Shown: piece by piece, positions 55,673-64,000 of the stretch | Position numbering within the stretch: the stretch's first letter is position 1 | How the letters are laid out: every line of letters starts with the position of its first letter | NCBI RefSeq assembly: GCF_018324385.1 | Contig: NZ_AP019536.1 | Coordinates: 1,240,001-1,304,000, forward strand | Reading direction: 5' to 3' | From: Ferrigenium kumadai | GTDB taxonomy: Bacteria > Pseudomonadota > Gammaproteobacteria > Burkholderiales > Gallionellaceae | Length of the DNA: 64,000 nucleotides | Made by a program: the position numbers and the translations under genes | The notes under the pieces: generated by a model | Told to the model about the DNA's origin: nothing | What the model saw: the letters and a program-made list of their open reading frames with translations, nothing else | Databases searched by the model: none

Positions 55673-55870
55673 ATGCCTAAGATGAAAACCAAGAGCGGGG
55701 CGAAGAAGCGTTTTGTCGTTCGCGCCGGTGGCAGCATCAAGCGCGGTCAAGCGTTCAAGCGCCACATTCTGACCAAGAAGACCACCAAGAACAAGCGCCA
55801 GCTGCGCGGTGTTGCCGGTGTTCATGAAACCAACACGGCGTCCGTGCGCGCCATGATGCCATACGCATAA
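55673..55870 (+). CDS. rpmI: 50S ribosomal protein L35
   Basis: 65 residues, basic; [20 protein letters not shown] start and [29 protein letters not shown]. 10 bp before rplT. Confidence 0.97.
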   Translation: MPKMKTKSGAKKRFVVRAGGSIKRGQAFKRHILTKKTTKNKRQLRGVAGVHETNTASVRAMMPYA

Positions 55871-55880
55871 GGAGTAGATC

Positions 55881-56240
55881 ATGCCAAGAGTTAAACGTGG
55901 TGTAGTAGCGCGCGCAAGTCACAAGAAGGTTCTCGCCCAGGCCAAGGGTTACCGCGGTCGCCGCAAGAACGTATATCGCATCGCCAAGCAGGCGGTGATG
56001 AAGGCAGGCCAGTATGCCTACCGTGACCGTCGCCAGAAGAAGCGTCAGTTCCGTACCCTGTGGATCGCCCGTATCAACGCGGCGGCTCGCGAGCAGGGCA
56101 TGAGCTACAGCGTGTTCATGAACGGCCTGAAGAAGGCGGCGATCAATATCGATCGCAAGGTGCTGGCCGACATCGCCGTGTTCGACAAGGCAGCGTTTGC
56201 ACAATTCGTGGTGCAAGCGAAAGCCAGCCTCGGCGTTTAA
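55881..56240 (+). CDS. rplT: 50S ribosomal protein L20
   Basis: 119 residues, basic; [40 protein letters not shown]. Assembly protein of the large subunit and probable repressor of rpmI-rplT. Confidence 0.98.
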   Translation: MPRVKRGVVARASHKKVLAQAKGYRGRRKNVYRIAKQAVMKAGQYAYRDRRQKKRQFRTLWIARINAAAREQGMSYSVFMNGLKKAAINIDRKVLADIAVFDKAAFAQFVVQAKASLGV

Positions 56241-56259
56241 GCGAAAGCTTAGCCAACAA

Positions 56260-56283
56260 AGGAGGCGATTCGCCTCCTTTTTT
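56260..56283 (+). terminator. Terminator or attenuator between rplT and pheS
   Basis: AAGGAGGCG-ATT-CGCCTCCTT with a T-run of five followed by GTTT. Lies 29 bp before the pheS ATG and would separate ribosomal protein from pheST expression. Confidence 0.85.
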
Positions 56284-56311
56284 GTTTGTGGTATCCAAAG
56301 TGGTGTCATAG

Positions 56312-57295
<984 letters not shown>

Positions 57296-57325
57296 ACGCG
57301 CTCATTTAGGTTTAGGTGCATAGGC

Positions 57326-59683
57326 ATGAAATTCTCTGAAAATTGGTTACGAACCTGGGTCAATCCGGCACTGTCCAGCGATGAGCTGGGGCATGTGCTG
57401 ACCATGGCCGGACTGGAAGTCGAAGGGCTGGAAGCCGTCGCGCCCGCGTTCAACAACGTGGTGGTGGCCGAGGTGCTGGAAGTGGTCAAGCATCCCAATG
57501 CGGACCGCCTGAATGTGTGCCAGGTCAATGTCGGCGAAGCGAGCCCACTGACCATCGTGTGCGGTGCAACCAACGTGGCGGTAGGCGTGAAGGTGCCGTG
57601 CGCTCGCATCGGCGCGGTGCTGCCGGGCGACTTCAAGATCAAGCAAGCCAAGGTGCGCAACGTCGAATCGTTCGGCATGCTGTGCTCCGCTGTGGAATTG
57701 GGCTTGGCCGAAACGAGCGACGGCCTGTGGCTGCTGCCTGCCGATGCGCCTGTGGGCAAGACCTTGCGCGAGTATCTGGAACTGGACGATAAACTTTTCA
57801 CGTTGAAGCTCACGCCGAACCGCAGCGATTGTTCCGGCATGGCCGGAGTGGCGCGCGAAGTGGCAGCGCTTACCGGCAGCGAACTCAAGCCGCTGGATAT
57901 CCCGGCGCAACCTGTCACCCTGTCCGAGCAGTTGCCGGTCAATGTGGCCGATGCACAGGCCTGCCCGCTGTATTGCGGCCGCATGGTGCGCGGCGTCAAT
58001 GCCGCGGCAACCACGCCGGCCTGGATGCTGCGCCGCCTGGAGCGCAGCGGCCTGCGCGGCATCAACGCAGTAGTGGATATCACCAACTACGTAATGATGG
58101 AATTGGGACAGCCGATGCACGCCTTCGATGTGGCCAAGCTGACTGGCAGCATCGCGGTGCGCAAGGCACGCAAGGGTGAAACGCTGACCTTGCTTAACGA
58201 ACAGAACGTGACGCTGGACGAGGACGTGCTGGTGATTGCCGACGACGCGCGCACGCTGGCCTTGGCCGGCATCATGGGCGGGCAGGGCAGCGGCGTGGAA
58301 ACAACCACGCAGGACGTGTTCCTGGAGAGCGCATTCTTCCATCCCGATGCGATCGCCGGCAGGGCTCGCCGCTTCGGCTTGGCGACCGACTCCTCGTTCC
58401 GCTTCGAGCGCGGTGTGGATTTCGCGGCGACCCGCCGTGCGCTGGAGCGCGCGACTCAGTTGCTGCTGGAGATCTGCGGCGGCCAGGCCGGCGAGATCGG
58501 CGAAGTGCGCGGCCAGTTGCCGGCCCGTCCCGCAATCGCGTTGCGCCGCTCGCGTGTGACACGCGTGCTCGGCATCGAACTCGACAACGCCCAGATCGCT
58601 ACGCTGTTCCAGCGCCTGGAATTCGAGTTCAGCGCGAACGGCGACGATTACCGCGTGACGCCACCGAGTTTCCGTTTCGACCTGTCCATCGAGGCCGACC
58701 TGATCGAAGAACTGGCGCGCCTGCACGGCTACGACAACATCCCGGCGCTCGCGCCCCAAGCAGCACTGACAATGCTGCCGTACAGCGAAATGCTGCGTCC
58801 ATTGGCGCGTGTTCAGCAGGACATGGTGGCGCGCGACTACCAGGAAATCGTCAGCTACGCCTTCCTGGATGCTCAAGTCGAACGCGAACTGTGCGGCAAC
58901 GATGCGCCGGTCGCGTTGCAGAACCCCATTGCCAGCAACCTGGCGGTGATGCGCAGCAGCCTGATCGGCGGGCTGGTCGGCGCGTTGCGTTTCAACCTGA
59001 ACCGCAAGCAGACGCGCGTGCGTCTGTTCGAGACCGGTGCCTGCTTCGGCAAAAAGGACGAGAGCTATGTCCAGAGCCAGCGCCTGTCCGCCATCGCTTA
59101 CGGCAGCAGTACGTCGGAACAGTGGGGTGCGACTTCCAAAGCAGTCGATTTCTACGACGTGAAGGGCGATGTCGAAGCCCTGTTCCCGCCGCAGGCACTG
59201 CGCTTTGTCGCGGCACCTCATCCGGCGCTGCATCCGGGGCGTTCCGCGCAGATCTTCTGCGGTGGCAAGGCAATCGGCTGGATCGGCGAACTGCACCCGC
59301 AGTGGCAGCAGCAATACGACATGCCGCAAGCCGCGATCTGGTTCGAGGTCGAACTCGATACCGTGATCCAGGCGCAGGTGCCGAGCATGAGCGAGGTTCC
59401 CAAGTTCCTGCCGGTGCGCCGCGACCTGGCTGTGCTGGTGGATGAAAAGGTCGAGGCGCAGTCCCTGCTGGATGCCATGACACAGGCAGCCGCACCTTTC
59501 GTTGCCGAGGTCGCACTGTTCGATGTGTACCGTGGCAAGGGCGTGGAGCAAGGCAAAAAAAGCCTTGCATTCCGTGTGTTATTGCAAGATACTCAGAAAA
59601 CGCTTACGGATTCTGAAATAGAACCAAGCATTGCGCTGTTGGTGAATGCGATGCAACAGCACGGTGCTCAGCTGCGTATGTGA
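57326..59683 (+). CDS. pheT: Phenylalanyl-tRNA synthetase beta subunit
   Basis: 785 residues, full length: tRNA-binding EMAP-like domain (about 40-150), B3/B4 editing domain (about 210-370), B5 (about 400-475), catalytic-like core, and C-terminal anticodon-binding FDX-ACB domain (about 692-785). Editing segment includes RFGLATDSSFRFERGVD. Confidence 0.97.
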   Translation: MKFSENWLRTWVNPALSSDELGHVLTMAGLEVEGLEAVAPAFNNVVVAEVLEVVKHPNADRLNVCQVNVGEASPLTIVCGATNVAVGVKVPCARIGAVLPGDFKIKQAKVRNVESFGMLCSAVELGLAETSDGLWLLPADAPVGKTLREYLELDDKLFTLKLTPNRSDCSGMAGVAREVAALTGSELKPLDIPAQPVTLSEQLPVNVADAQACPLYCGRMVRGVNAAATTPAWMLRRLERSGLRGINAVVDITNYVMMELGQPMHAFDVAKLTGSIAVRKARKGETLTLLNEQNVTLDEDVLVIADDARTLALAGIMGGQGSGVETTTQDVFLESAFFHPDAIAGRARRFGLATDSSFRFERGVDFAATRRALERATQLLLEICGGQAGEIGEVRGQLPARPAIALRRSRVTRVLGIELDNAQIATLFQRLEFEFSANGDDYRVTPPSFRFDLSIEADLIEELARLHGYDNIPALAPQAALTMLPYSEMLRPLARVQQDMVARDYQEIVSYAFLDAQVERELCGNDAPVALQNPIASNLAVMRSSLIGGLVGALRFNLNRKQTRVRLFETGACFGKKDESYVQSQRLSAIAYGSSTSEQWGATSKAVDFYDVKGDVEALFPPQALRFVAAPHPALHPGRSAQIFCGGKAIGWIGELHPQWQQQYDMPQAAIWFEVELDTVIQAQVPSMSEVPKFLPVRRDLAVLVDEKVEAQSLLDAMTQAAAPFVAEVALFDVYRGKGVEQGKKSLAFRVLLQDTQKTLTDSEIEPSIALLVNAMQQHGAQLRM

Positions 59684-59692
59684 GGGGAGAAA

Positions 59693-60010
59693 ATGACAAC
59701 AATTACTACATTGACCAAGGCCGAACTGGCCGATTTGCTGTTTGCAAAAGTGGGACTCAACAAGCGCGAAGCCAAGGACATGGTGGAAGCATTCTTCGAA
59801 GAGATCCGCGCGCAACTCGAAAAGGGTGAGAGCGTGAAACTGTCCGGCTTCGGCAATTTCCAGCTGCGCGACAAGCCGCAGCGTCCCGGGCGCAATCCCA
59901 AGACCGGCGAAGAGATCCCCATCACCGCTCGCCGCGTGGTGACATTCCATCCGAGCCAGAAACTGAAGACCATGGTGGAAAAGTCCTATCATGGAAACCC
60001 ACAAGCCTAG
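59693..60010 (+). CDS. ihfA: Integration host factor alpha subunit
   Basis: 105 residues of the HU/IHF fold: [20 protein letters not shown] and [20 protein letters not shown] with the DNA-bending Pro of the beta arm. Conserved place after pheT. Overlaps the next gene by 20 bp. Confidence 0.96.
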   Translation: MTTITTLTKAELADLLFAKVGLNKREAKDMVEAFFEEIRAQLEKGESVKLSGFGNFQLRDKPQRPGRNPKTGEEIPITARRVVTFHPSQKLKTMVEKSYHGNPQA

Positions 60011-60353
60011 TTCCGAACTCCCGCCGATCCCCGCCAAACGCTACTTCACCATCGGTGAAGTCAGCGAGTTGTGCGGGGTCAAGGCGCACGTGCTGCGTTA
60101 TTGGGAGCAGGAATTCACCCAACTCAAACCCGTCAAGCGCAGCGGCAACCGCCGCTACTACCAGCACCATGAAGTGCTGTTGATTCGGCGCATACGCGAA
60201 TTGCTATACGAGCAGGGTTTCACCATCAGCGGCGCGCGCAATCGCCTGAGCGCAGGCGAAACGGCGGCACCGGTTGTTCTGCCAAAGTCTGCGCTGGATG
60301 TCGCCGCGTTGCGCAACGAGATTCGCGAAATAATTACGCTGTTGAATGCGTAA
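59991..60353 (+). CDS. MerR-family transcriptional regulator
   Basis: 120 residues; helix-turn-helix [40 protein letters not shown], then an effector helix without clear metal cysteines. Found after ihfA across betaproteobacteria and gammaproteobacteria; target and ligand unknown. Confidence 0.92.
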   Translation: METHKPSSELPPIPAKRYFTIGEVSELCGVKAHVLRYWEQEFTQLKPVKRSGNRRYYQHHEVLLIRRIRELLYEQGFTISGARNRLSAGETAAPVVLPKSALDVAALRNEIREIITLLNA

Positions 60354-60381
60354 AAACACTCGCGTAATCTCGACGCTCTGC

Positions 60382-60387
60382 TATAAT
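60382..60387 (+). promoter_or_regulatory. -10 box of tRNA-Pro
   Basis: TATAAT followed by CCGCGCCC, 9 bp before the tRNA. No clear -35. Confidence 0.55.
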
Positions 60388-60396
60388 CCGCGCCCT

Positions 60397-60473
<77 letters not shown>

Positions 60474-60757
60474 GACATCAAATAGTTGCGTGATTGGCGC
60501 AATTTCAAATCAGCCGGGTATTAGCCATATTGGCTAGTACTCGCGCAAAACTCTCACTCTGGCAGTTTTAAAACCATATCTCGGATATGGCACATCGGGC
60601 TGCTTGAAGTGGTTTGATTTCCTCAGTCCTTCGAACATAGCTCATCTGAACTTCTCCTTTGCCTGGCCGCAGCGTCTCGCTGCAGACATCTTTTTCGCTC
60701 TTTGCTGGGTGAGCAACAATAGAGGTGCAGATTGCGCAGCCTATGAAAGCCGCGTGG
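60474..60757. other. Intergenic region after tRNA-Pro, no gene
   Basis: About 284 bp. It is more AT-rich than the flanks and has a hairpin CCATATC-TCG-GATATGG at 60572-60588. A frame from 60604 runs antisense into the BcsC-like gene and is not credible. No copy of the tRNA 3' end was found within the window to mark an integration site. Confidence 0.5.
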
Positions 60758-63700
60758 TTAGAACTGCGAACTTGGCTCGACCGGTAGCGGCGGGAAATAT
60801 ACCGGCTGGGCTGCGGGCTGATCCAGCGAATAGCGCAGGTAGAGCATTGCCCGGTTCGGGGCGTAATACTGGGAGCGTTCGATCGCGAGCAGACCGCCGG
60901 CGAATAGTTGCCGGTCGACCTGGTATTCCCATGCGCCCCTCAGCGAATATCCTCTACCGCTGCTCGGGCCGCCGGTATAGACCGGCGTAACGAAAGTGGT
61001 GGGGGCGAGCGCAACGGCCTGTGCCTGCATCGCCGGATCAGTCGGGTAGTAGTCCGCGGCTTGCGTCTGCGACTGTGAGACCGATGCTGCCGCGCGCAGC
61101 ATCCAGGAGAATCGCGGATAGCGTTCGCCGTAGGTGACGGGCAACGACAGCGAGCGGTAGTTCTGCGGGCTGTAATAGCCGCCGTGGCCGAAGGTGTATT
61201 CGCCCGCATTCCGGGTGTGATGCCAGTACATGCCGGTGAGCCCGAGCGAGAACAGGCGGTTCTCTTCGTTGACGATGCGCCATTGCTCGCCGGCCATGAG
61301 CTGGAGGCGGTTGTTGGTCGATACGTTGCGCCCGGTGAGACTGTACAGGCCGAGCGACGACCAGAAGCCGAGGGCTTCTCCCTTGTCGAGGCTGAGTCCC
61401 AGGCGGCCGCCGGTTGCCACCGTCCCTCCCCAGGTCAAACCAGTCCTGGGATCGCGTGTCCCGGCAAAGGACAGCACGCTGCCGGTCAGCGGACGGCGCG
61501 ACGCCTCGATCGAGTACGAAAACTGTCCGATGTCGCCGTCATGACGTATCCCGCCGACGACGTTCGATACTGCAAAATTGAGCGGCGTGATGCCGATATC
61601 CGCGCGCAGCTCATCGCTGTGGTATCCCGCCGCGAAGGCCATCCCTTGGGTTGTTTGCGCGGCCAAGCTCGAAGTGCAAAGCGGCTGACATAGCAACTGG
61701 CTGCCGAAATTCGTGTTCGCCGGATCGACGCTACCCGCATCCAGCTTGACCAAGTCCGCCCGGAAAAAGACTTCGTCGTCGGCATGCCAAGGCGTTTTGT
61801 ATTCCATCGGGATTTCGATCGAACGGTATTGCGACAGGCCGGGTGTCCCGCTGCGGCTGCTTATGTCGACAGCCGAGGAGAGCCAGTCAGTACGGCGGTC
61901 GACAAGTGCAGCCAGTTTCTTTTCCTTCCAGTCGCGCTGGATCTTTTCCGGCGCACCAAGTTCGTCGAAGCCGATGTGTTCGTATGCGACGGGAGCCCCT
62001 TGGGCCCGAGTGACTGCCTGCGGCGGCGTGCGTTCGGCATATTCCGCGGCGAGCGATTTCTGCAGGTAGACGATCTCGTCGTCCAGGCGCCTTTCATGCT
62101 GAGCCAGTTGCCATGCCTGGTTGAGGACGCCCGGGTGGTTCGGGTACTGGGCCAGCAAGGTATCGAGCTGTTCCCGGGCGTGTTCCGGTTCGTCTAGTGT
62201 AAGGTACAGGTCGACCAGTTGCAGGCGGCTGGACAGGCTCGTGCTGCTGGCGGCCCATGCGGCCAGTTGGGCAAGCGCAGCGGCGCGGTCGCCGGCGGCG
62301 AGCTGTGTTTCGATCAGGCCCCGCCTTGCGGCGGGCTCGTCCGCTTCCAGCCGTAATACATGGGCGAAGGTGGATTGCGCCGATGGCCATTGTTCCTCGG
62401 CCCAGTAGGCTTGGGCTTCTGCGAGCAGCAGGGGGATGCGGTCGGGAGCGTTCTTCAGGAACGGCGCGAGGGTCTGGTGCGCCAGGCCGGGTTGGTTCGA
62501 GGCGAGGTACCCATTCGCCGTGCGGATGGTGAATGATTCCTGCAATGCATACAGCTCCTGCTTTTCATCGGGATTCAATTGCAGGGCAGCGAGGGAATCC
62601 AGCTCGGCAGCCAGCTCCGGGGCATTCTTCATGGCGAGATATTCGGCATGGCGCAGGCGCCAGCGGATAGAAGGCAGTGCGCTACGCAGCGCGTCGAACA
62701 CTCGGTCGGCCTGTGGGTACTCGCCGATCCTGCCCCATGCCAGCGCGACAGCGAGCCCGGCTTCCTCGTCATCCGCTGCGAGAACCTCCGCCTCCCGCAG
62801 CAGGCGCGCAGCTTCGTCACGGTGTTTCGGTTGCATGTATGTGTTCGCGATCTGCCTCAGATTCCTGTCTCTCAAGTGTGATGTCTTCGTGGAGCGCTTG
62901 GCAACCGGGATACGGGCCAAGGTGGTTAACACCTGAACGGATCTCCCCTGGCTGGACTGATATTCACCCAAGGCATACAAGGCTTCAGAATCGTCCGGGT
63001 GTCTGGCGAGCAGGTCGTCGAACAATGCCTGGCCTTGTTCCGGGTGGTTATGGCGAGCATAGAGCCTGGCTAGCGCAAAACGCGACCAGGGGTCATCGGC
63101 ATCCAGCCGTACGGCCTGTTCCAAGAGCTGGATTGACTCATCTTCCTGTCCATGCGCGAGCAAACGGTCGGCCTGCTCCTTCAACACAGCGGCATTCATC
63201 CGATTGAGTGTCGCGCTCAACACCTTGCGTTGCGCAGGGGATAGTTGCGCAATGACTTGTTGAACCTCACGTTCCTGGCCCTGACGGCGGTAAAGTGCGA
63301 TCAAGCCTTCCAGCGCGCCGGTGTTTAACGGTTCGACTGACAGCGCGCGCCGGTAGGTGTTTGCGGCGGCTTCAAACAAGCCACGGTCGGCCAGGATGTC
63401 CGCAAGCGCCGCGACGGCGTTGGGTTCGTTGTGTTCCACCTGCAGCGCGGCATACAGCCGGTTCTCCGCCAGCGCGAAATCGCGATTCTTGCGCGCTTCG
63501 CGGGCCTCGCGCATGAGTTGCCAGAATTGCGCGACCTTGCCCATCGAGTTCCACCTCTTGCTGCCACCGGGCGTCAGACGTTCCGCTTGGGCGAAGTATT
63601 GTCGAGCTTCGGCGTGACGGCCTTGACGCAGGCGCAACGTCCCCATGCCGCCGGTCAGTTCGCTGTCCGTGGGGCGGGCGCGCAATGCCTGTTCCAGCAG

Positions 63701-64000
63701 CGGCTCGGCGGTATCCAATTCCCCCTTTTCCAGGAAGGCGATGCCTTCGACCCCTGCGCGGTAGTTGGGGTCGGCCATCAGCCTGCGCTGCCTTTCCTGC
63801 GCCGCAACGATCTGGGTTTGTTTTTCGCGTATCGCGGAATCGTTCGGTTCGGTCGCCAGGTATTGGCGCAACAGCGGGAGACTGGATGGATTGTCGCCCA
63901 GCCTTCGCATCGCGCTGCGCCACGCGTCGCGGGCCTGTTGCGAGAAAGCGGGTACCCGGGTCATGTCGATGATGACCGCCAGTGCCTGGCGCTTGAGCGG
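60758..64000 (-). CDS. BcsC-like TPR and outer-membrane barrel protein, partial
   Basis: At least 1080 residues; the frame is open through the right edge (12 further codons before the ATG at 63964), so the N-terminus is missing. The visible part begins with tandem TPR repeats (about 80-640, such as DPNYRAGVEGIAFLEKGELD and LDADDPWSRFALARLYARHN) and ends with a BCSC C-terminal barrel domain (about 730-1080) whose last residue is Phe. BcsC exports cellulose through the outer membrane; relatives serve other polysaccharides. No other bcs gene is visible, so the polymer is unproven. Confidence 0.88.
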   Translation of the reverse strand, partial: PLKRQALAVIIDMTRVPAFSQQARDAWRSAMRRLGDNPSSLPLLRQYLATEPNDSAIREKQTQIVAAQERQRRLMADPNYRAGVEGIAFLEKGELDTAEPLLEQALRARPTDSELTGGMGTLRLRQGRHAEARQYFAQAERLTPGGSKRWNSMGKVAQFWQLMREAREARKNRDFALAENRLYAALQVEHNEPNAVAALADILADRGLFEAAANTYRRALSVEPLNTGALEGLIALYRRQGQEREVQQVIAQLSPAQRKVLSATLNRMNAAVLKEQADRLLAHGQEDESIQLLEQAVRLDADDPWSRFALARLYARHNHPEQGQALFDDLLARHPDDSEALYALGEYQSSQGRSVQVLTTLARIPVAKRSTKTSHLRDRNLRQIANTYMQPKHRDEAARLLREAEVLAADDEEAGLAVALAWGRIGEYPQADRVFDALRSALPSIRWRLRHAEYLAMKNAPELAAELDSLAALQLNPDEKQELYALQESFTIRTANGYLASNQPGLAHQTLAPFLKNAPDRIPLLLAEAQAYWAEEQWPSAQSTFAHVLRLEADEPAARRGLIETQLAAGDRAAALAQLAAWAASSTSLSSRLQLVDLYLTLDEPEHAREQLDTLLAQYPNHPGVLNQAWQLAQHERRLDDEIVYLQKSLAAEYAERTPPQAVTRAQGAPVAYEHIGFDELGAPEKIQRDWKEKKLAALVDRRTDWLSSAVDISSRSGTPGLSQYRSIEIPMEYKTPWHADDEVFFRADLVKLDAGSVDPANTNFGSQLLCQPLCTSSLAAQTTQGMAFAAGYHSDELRADIGITPLNFAVSNVVGGIRHDGDIGQFSYSIEASRRPLTGSVLSFAGTRDPRTGLTWGGTVATGGRLGLSLDKGEALGFWSSLGLYSLTGRNVSTNNRLQLMAGEQWRIVNEENRLFSLGLTGMYWHHTRNAGEYTFGHGGYYSPQNYRSLSLPVTYGERYPRFSWMLRAAASVSQSQTQAADYYPTDPAMQAQAVALAPTTFVTPVYTGGPSSGRGYSLRGAWEYQVDRQLFAGGLLAIERSQYYAPNRAMLYLRYSLDQPAAQPVYFPPLPVEPSSQF

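Noticed and set aside
57347..59551. 734-codon minus-strand ORF
   Set aside because: Antisense to pheT; His/Gln/Ala-rich shadow translation.
60604..60990. Plus-strand ORF after tRNA-Pro
   Set aside because: Overlaps the BcsC-like gene in antisense, lacks an RBS and has no domain.

Overview
The window is GC-rich, densely coding chromosomal DNA from a betaproteobacterium. Gene orders such as tesA/ybbA, rpsB-tsf-pyrH-frr-uppS-cdsA-dxr-rseP-bamA-skp-lpxD-fabZ-lpxA-lpxB-rnhB, ppsR/ppsA, rpsF-priB-rpsR-rplI, and thrS-infC-rpmI-rplT-pheS-pheT-ihfA-merR-tRNA-Pro are typical of Nitrosomonadales and relatives. A freshwater Gallionellaceae-like organism is my guess; the sequence does not prove it. No phage, transposase, CRISPR array or rRNA gene was seen.

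Layout. 1-3.2 kb: a small unknown protein, then a minus-strand pair of a solute-binding protein and a membrane diguanylate cyclase. 3.4-5.6 kb: an exported MsrB and a DipZ-type thiol electron carrier. 5.6-9.2 kb: an Mla/Mce-type lipid ABC transporter operon (STAS-permease, ATPase, MCE protein, lipoprotein) behind a clear sigma-70 promoter. 9.3-21.1 kb: a cupin, a Ser/Thr kinase with a cyclic-nucleotide-binding domain, rlmM, a TRIC-family channel, a HAD phosphatase, sppA, a DUF255 protein, tesA, and the ybbA/ybbP pair with an unrelated AT-rich gene between them. 21.1-35.3 kb: translation factors and the envelope superoperon for undecaprenyl-PP, CDP-diacylglycerol, isoprenoids, outer-membrane protein assembly and lipid A. 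35.3-43.7 kb: copD-like, msrA, a HEPN-like orphan, smpB, ratA/ratB, PHP phosphatase, yciO, M50 protease, trpS and scpAB. 43.8-47.8 kb: an rRNA methyltransferase, ppsR and ppsA. 47.8-60.5 kb: ribosomal protein, replication, tRNA-charging and IHF genes, three tRNAs, and a chemoreceptor carrying a PilZ domain. 60.8-64 kb: a BcsC-like exopolysaccharide export protein that runs off the right edge.

The points that stand out are: (i) a palindromic insert separating the Shine-Dalgarno of uppS from its ATG, whose folding would restore normal spacing; (ii) two all-helical orphan genes, one inside ybbA-ybbP and one with a HEPN-type Rx4H motif; (iii) a c-di-GMP theme (cyclase, PilZ chemoreceptor, BcsC); and (iv) exported methionine sulfoxide repair, including an msrA with two plausible starts that would give periplasmic and cytoplasmic forms.
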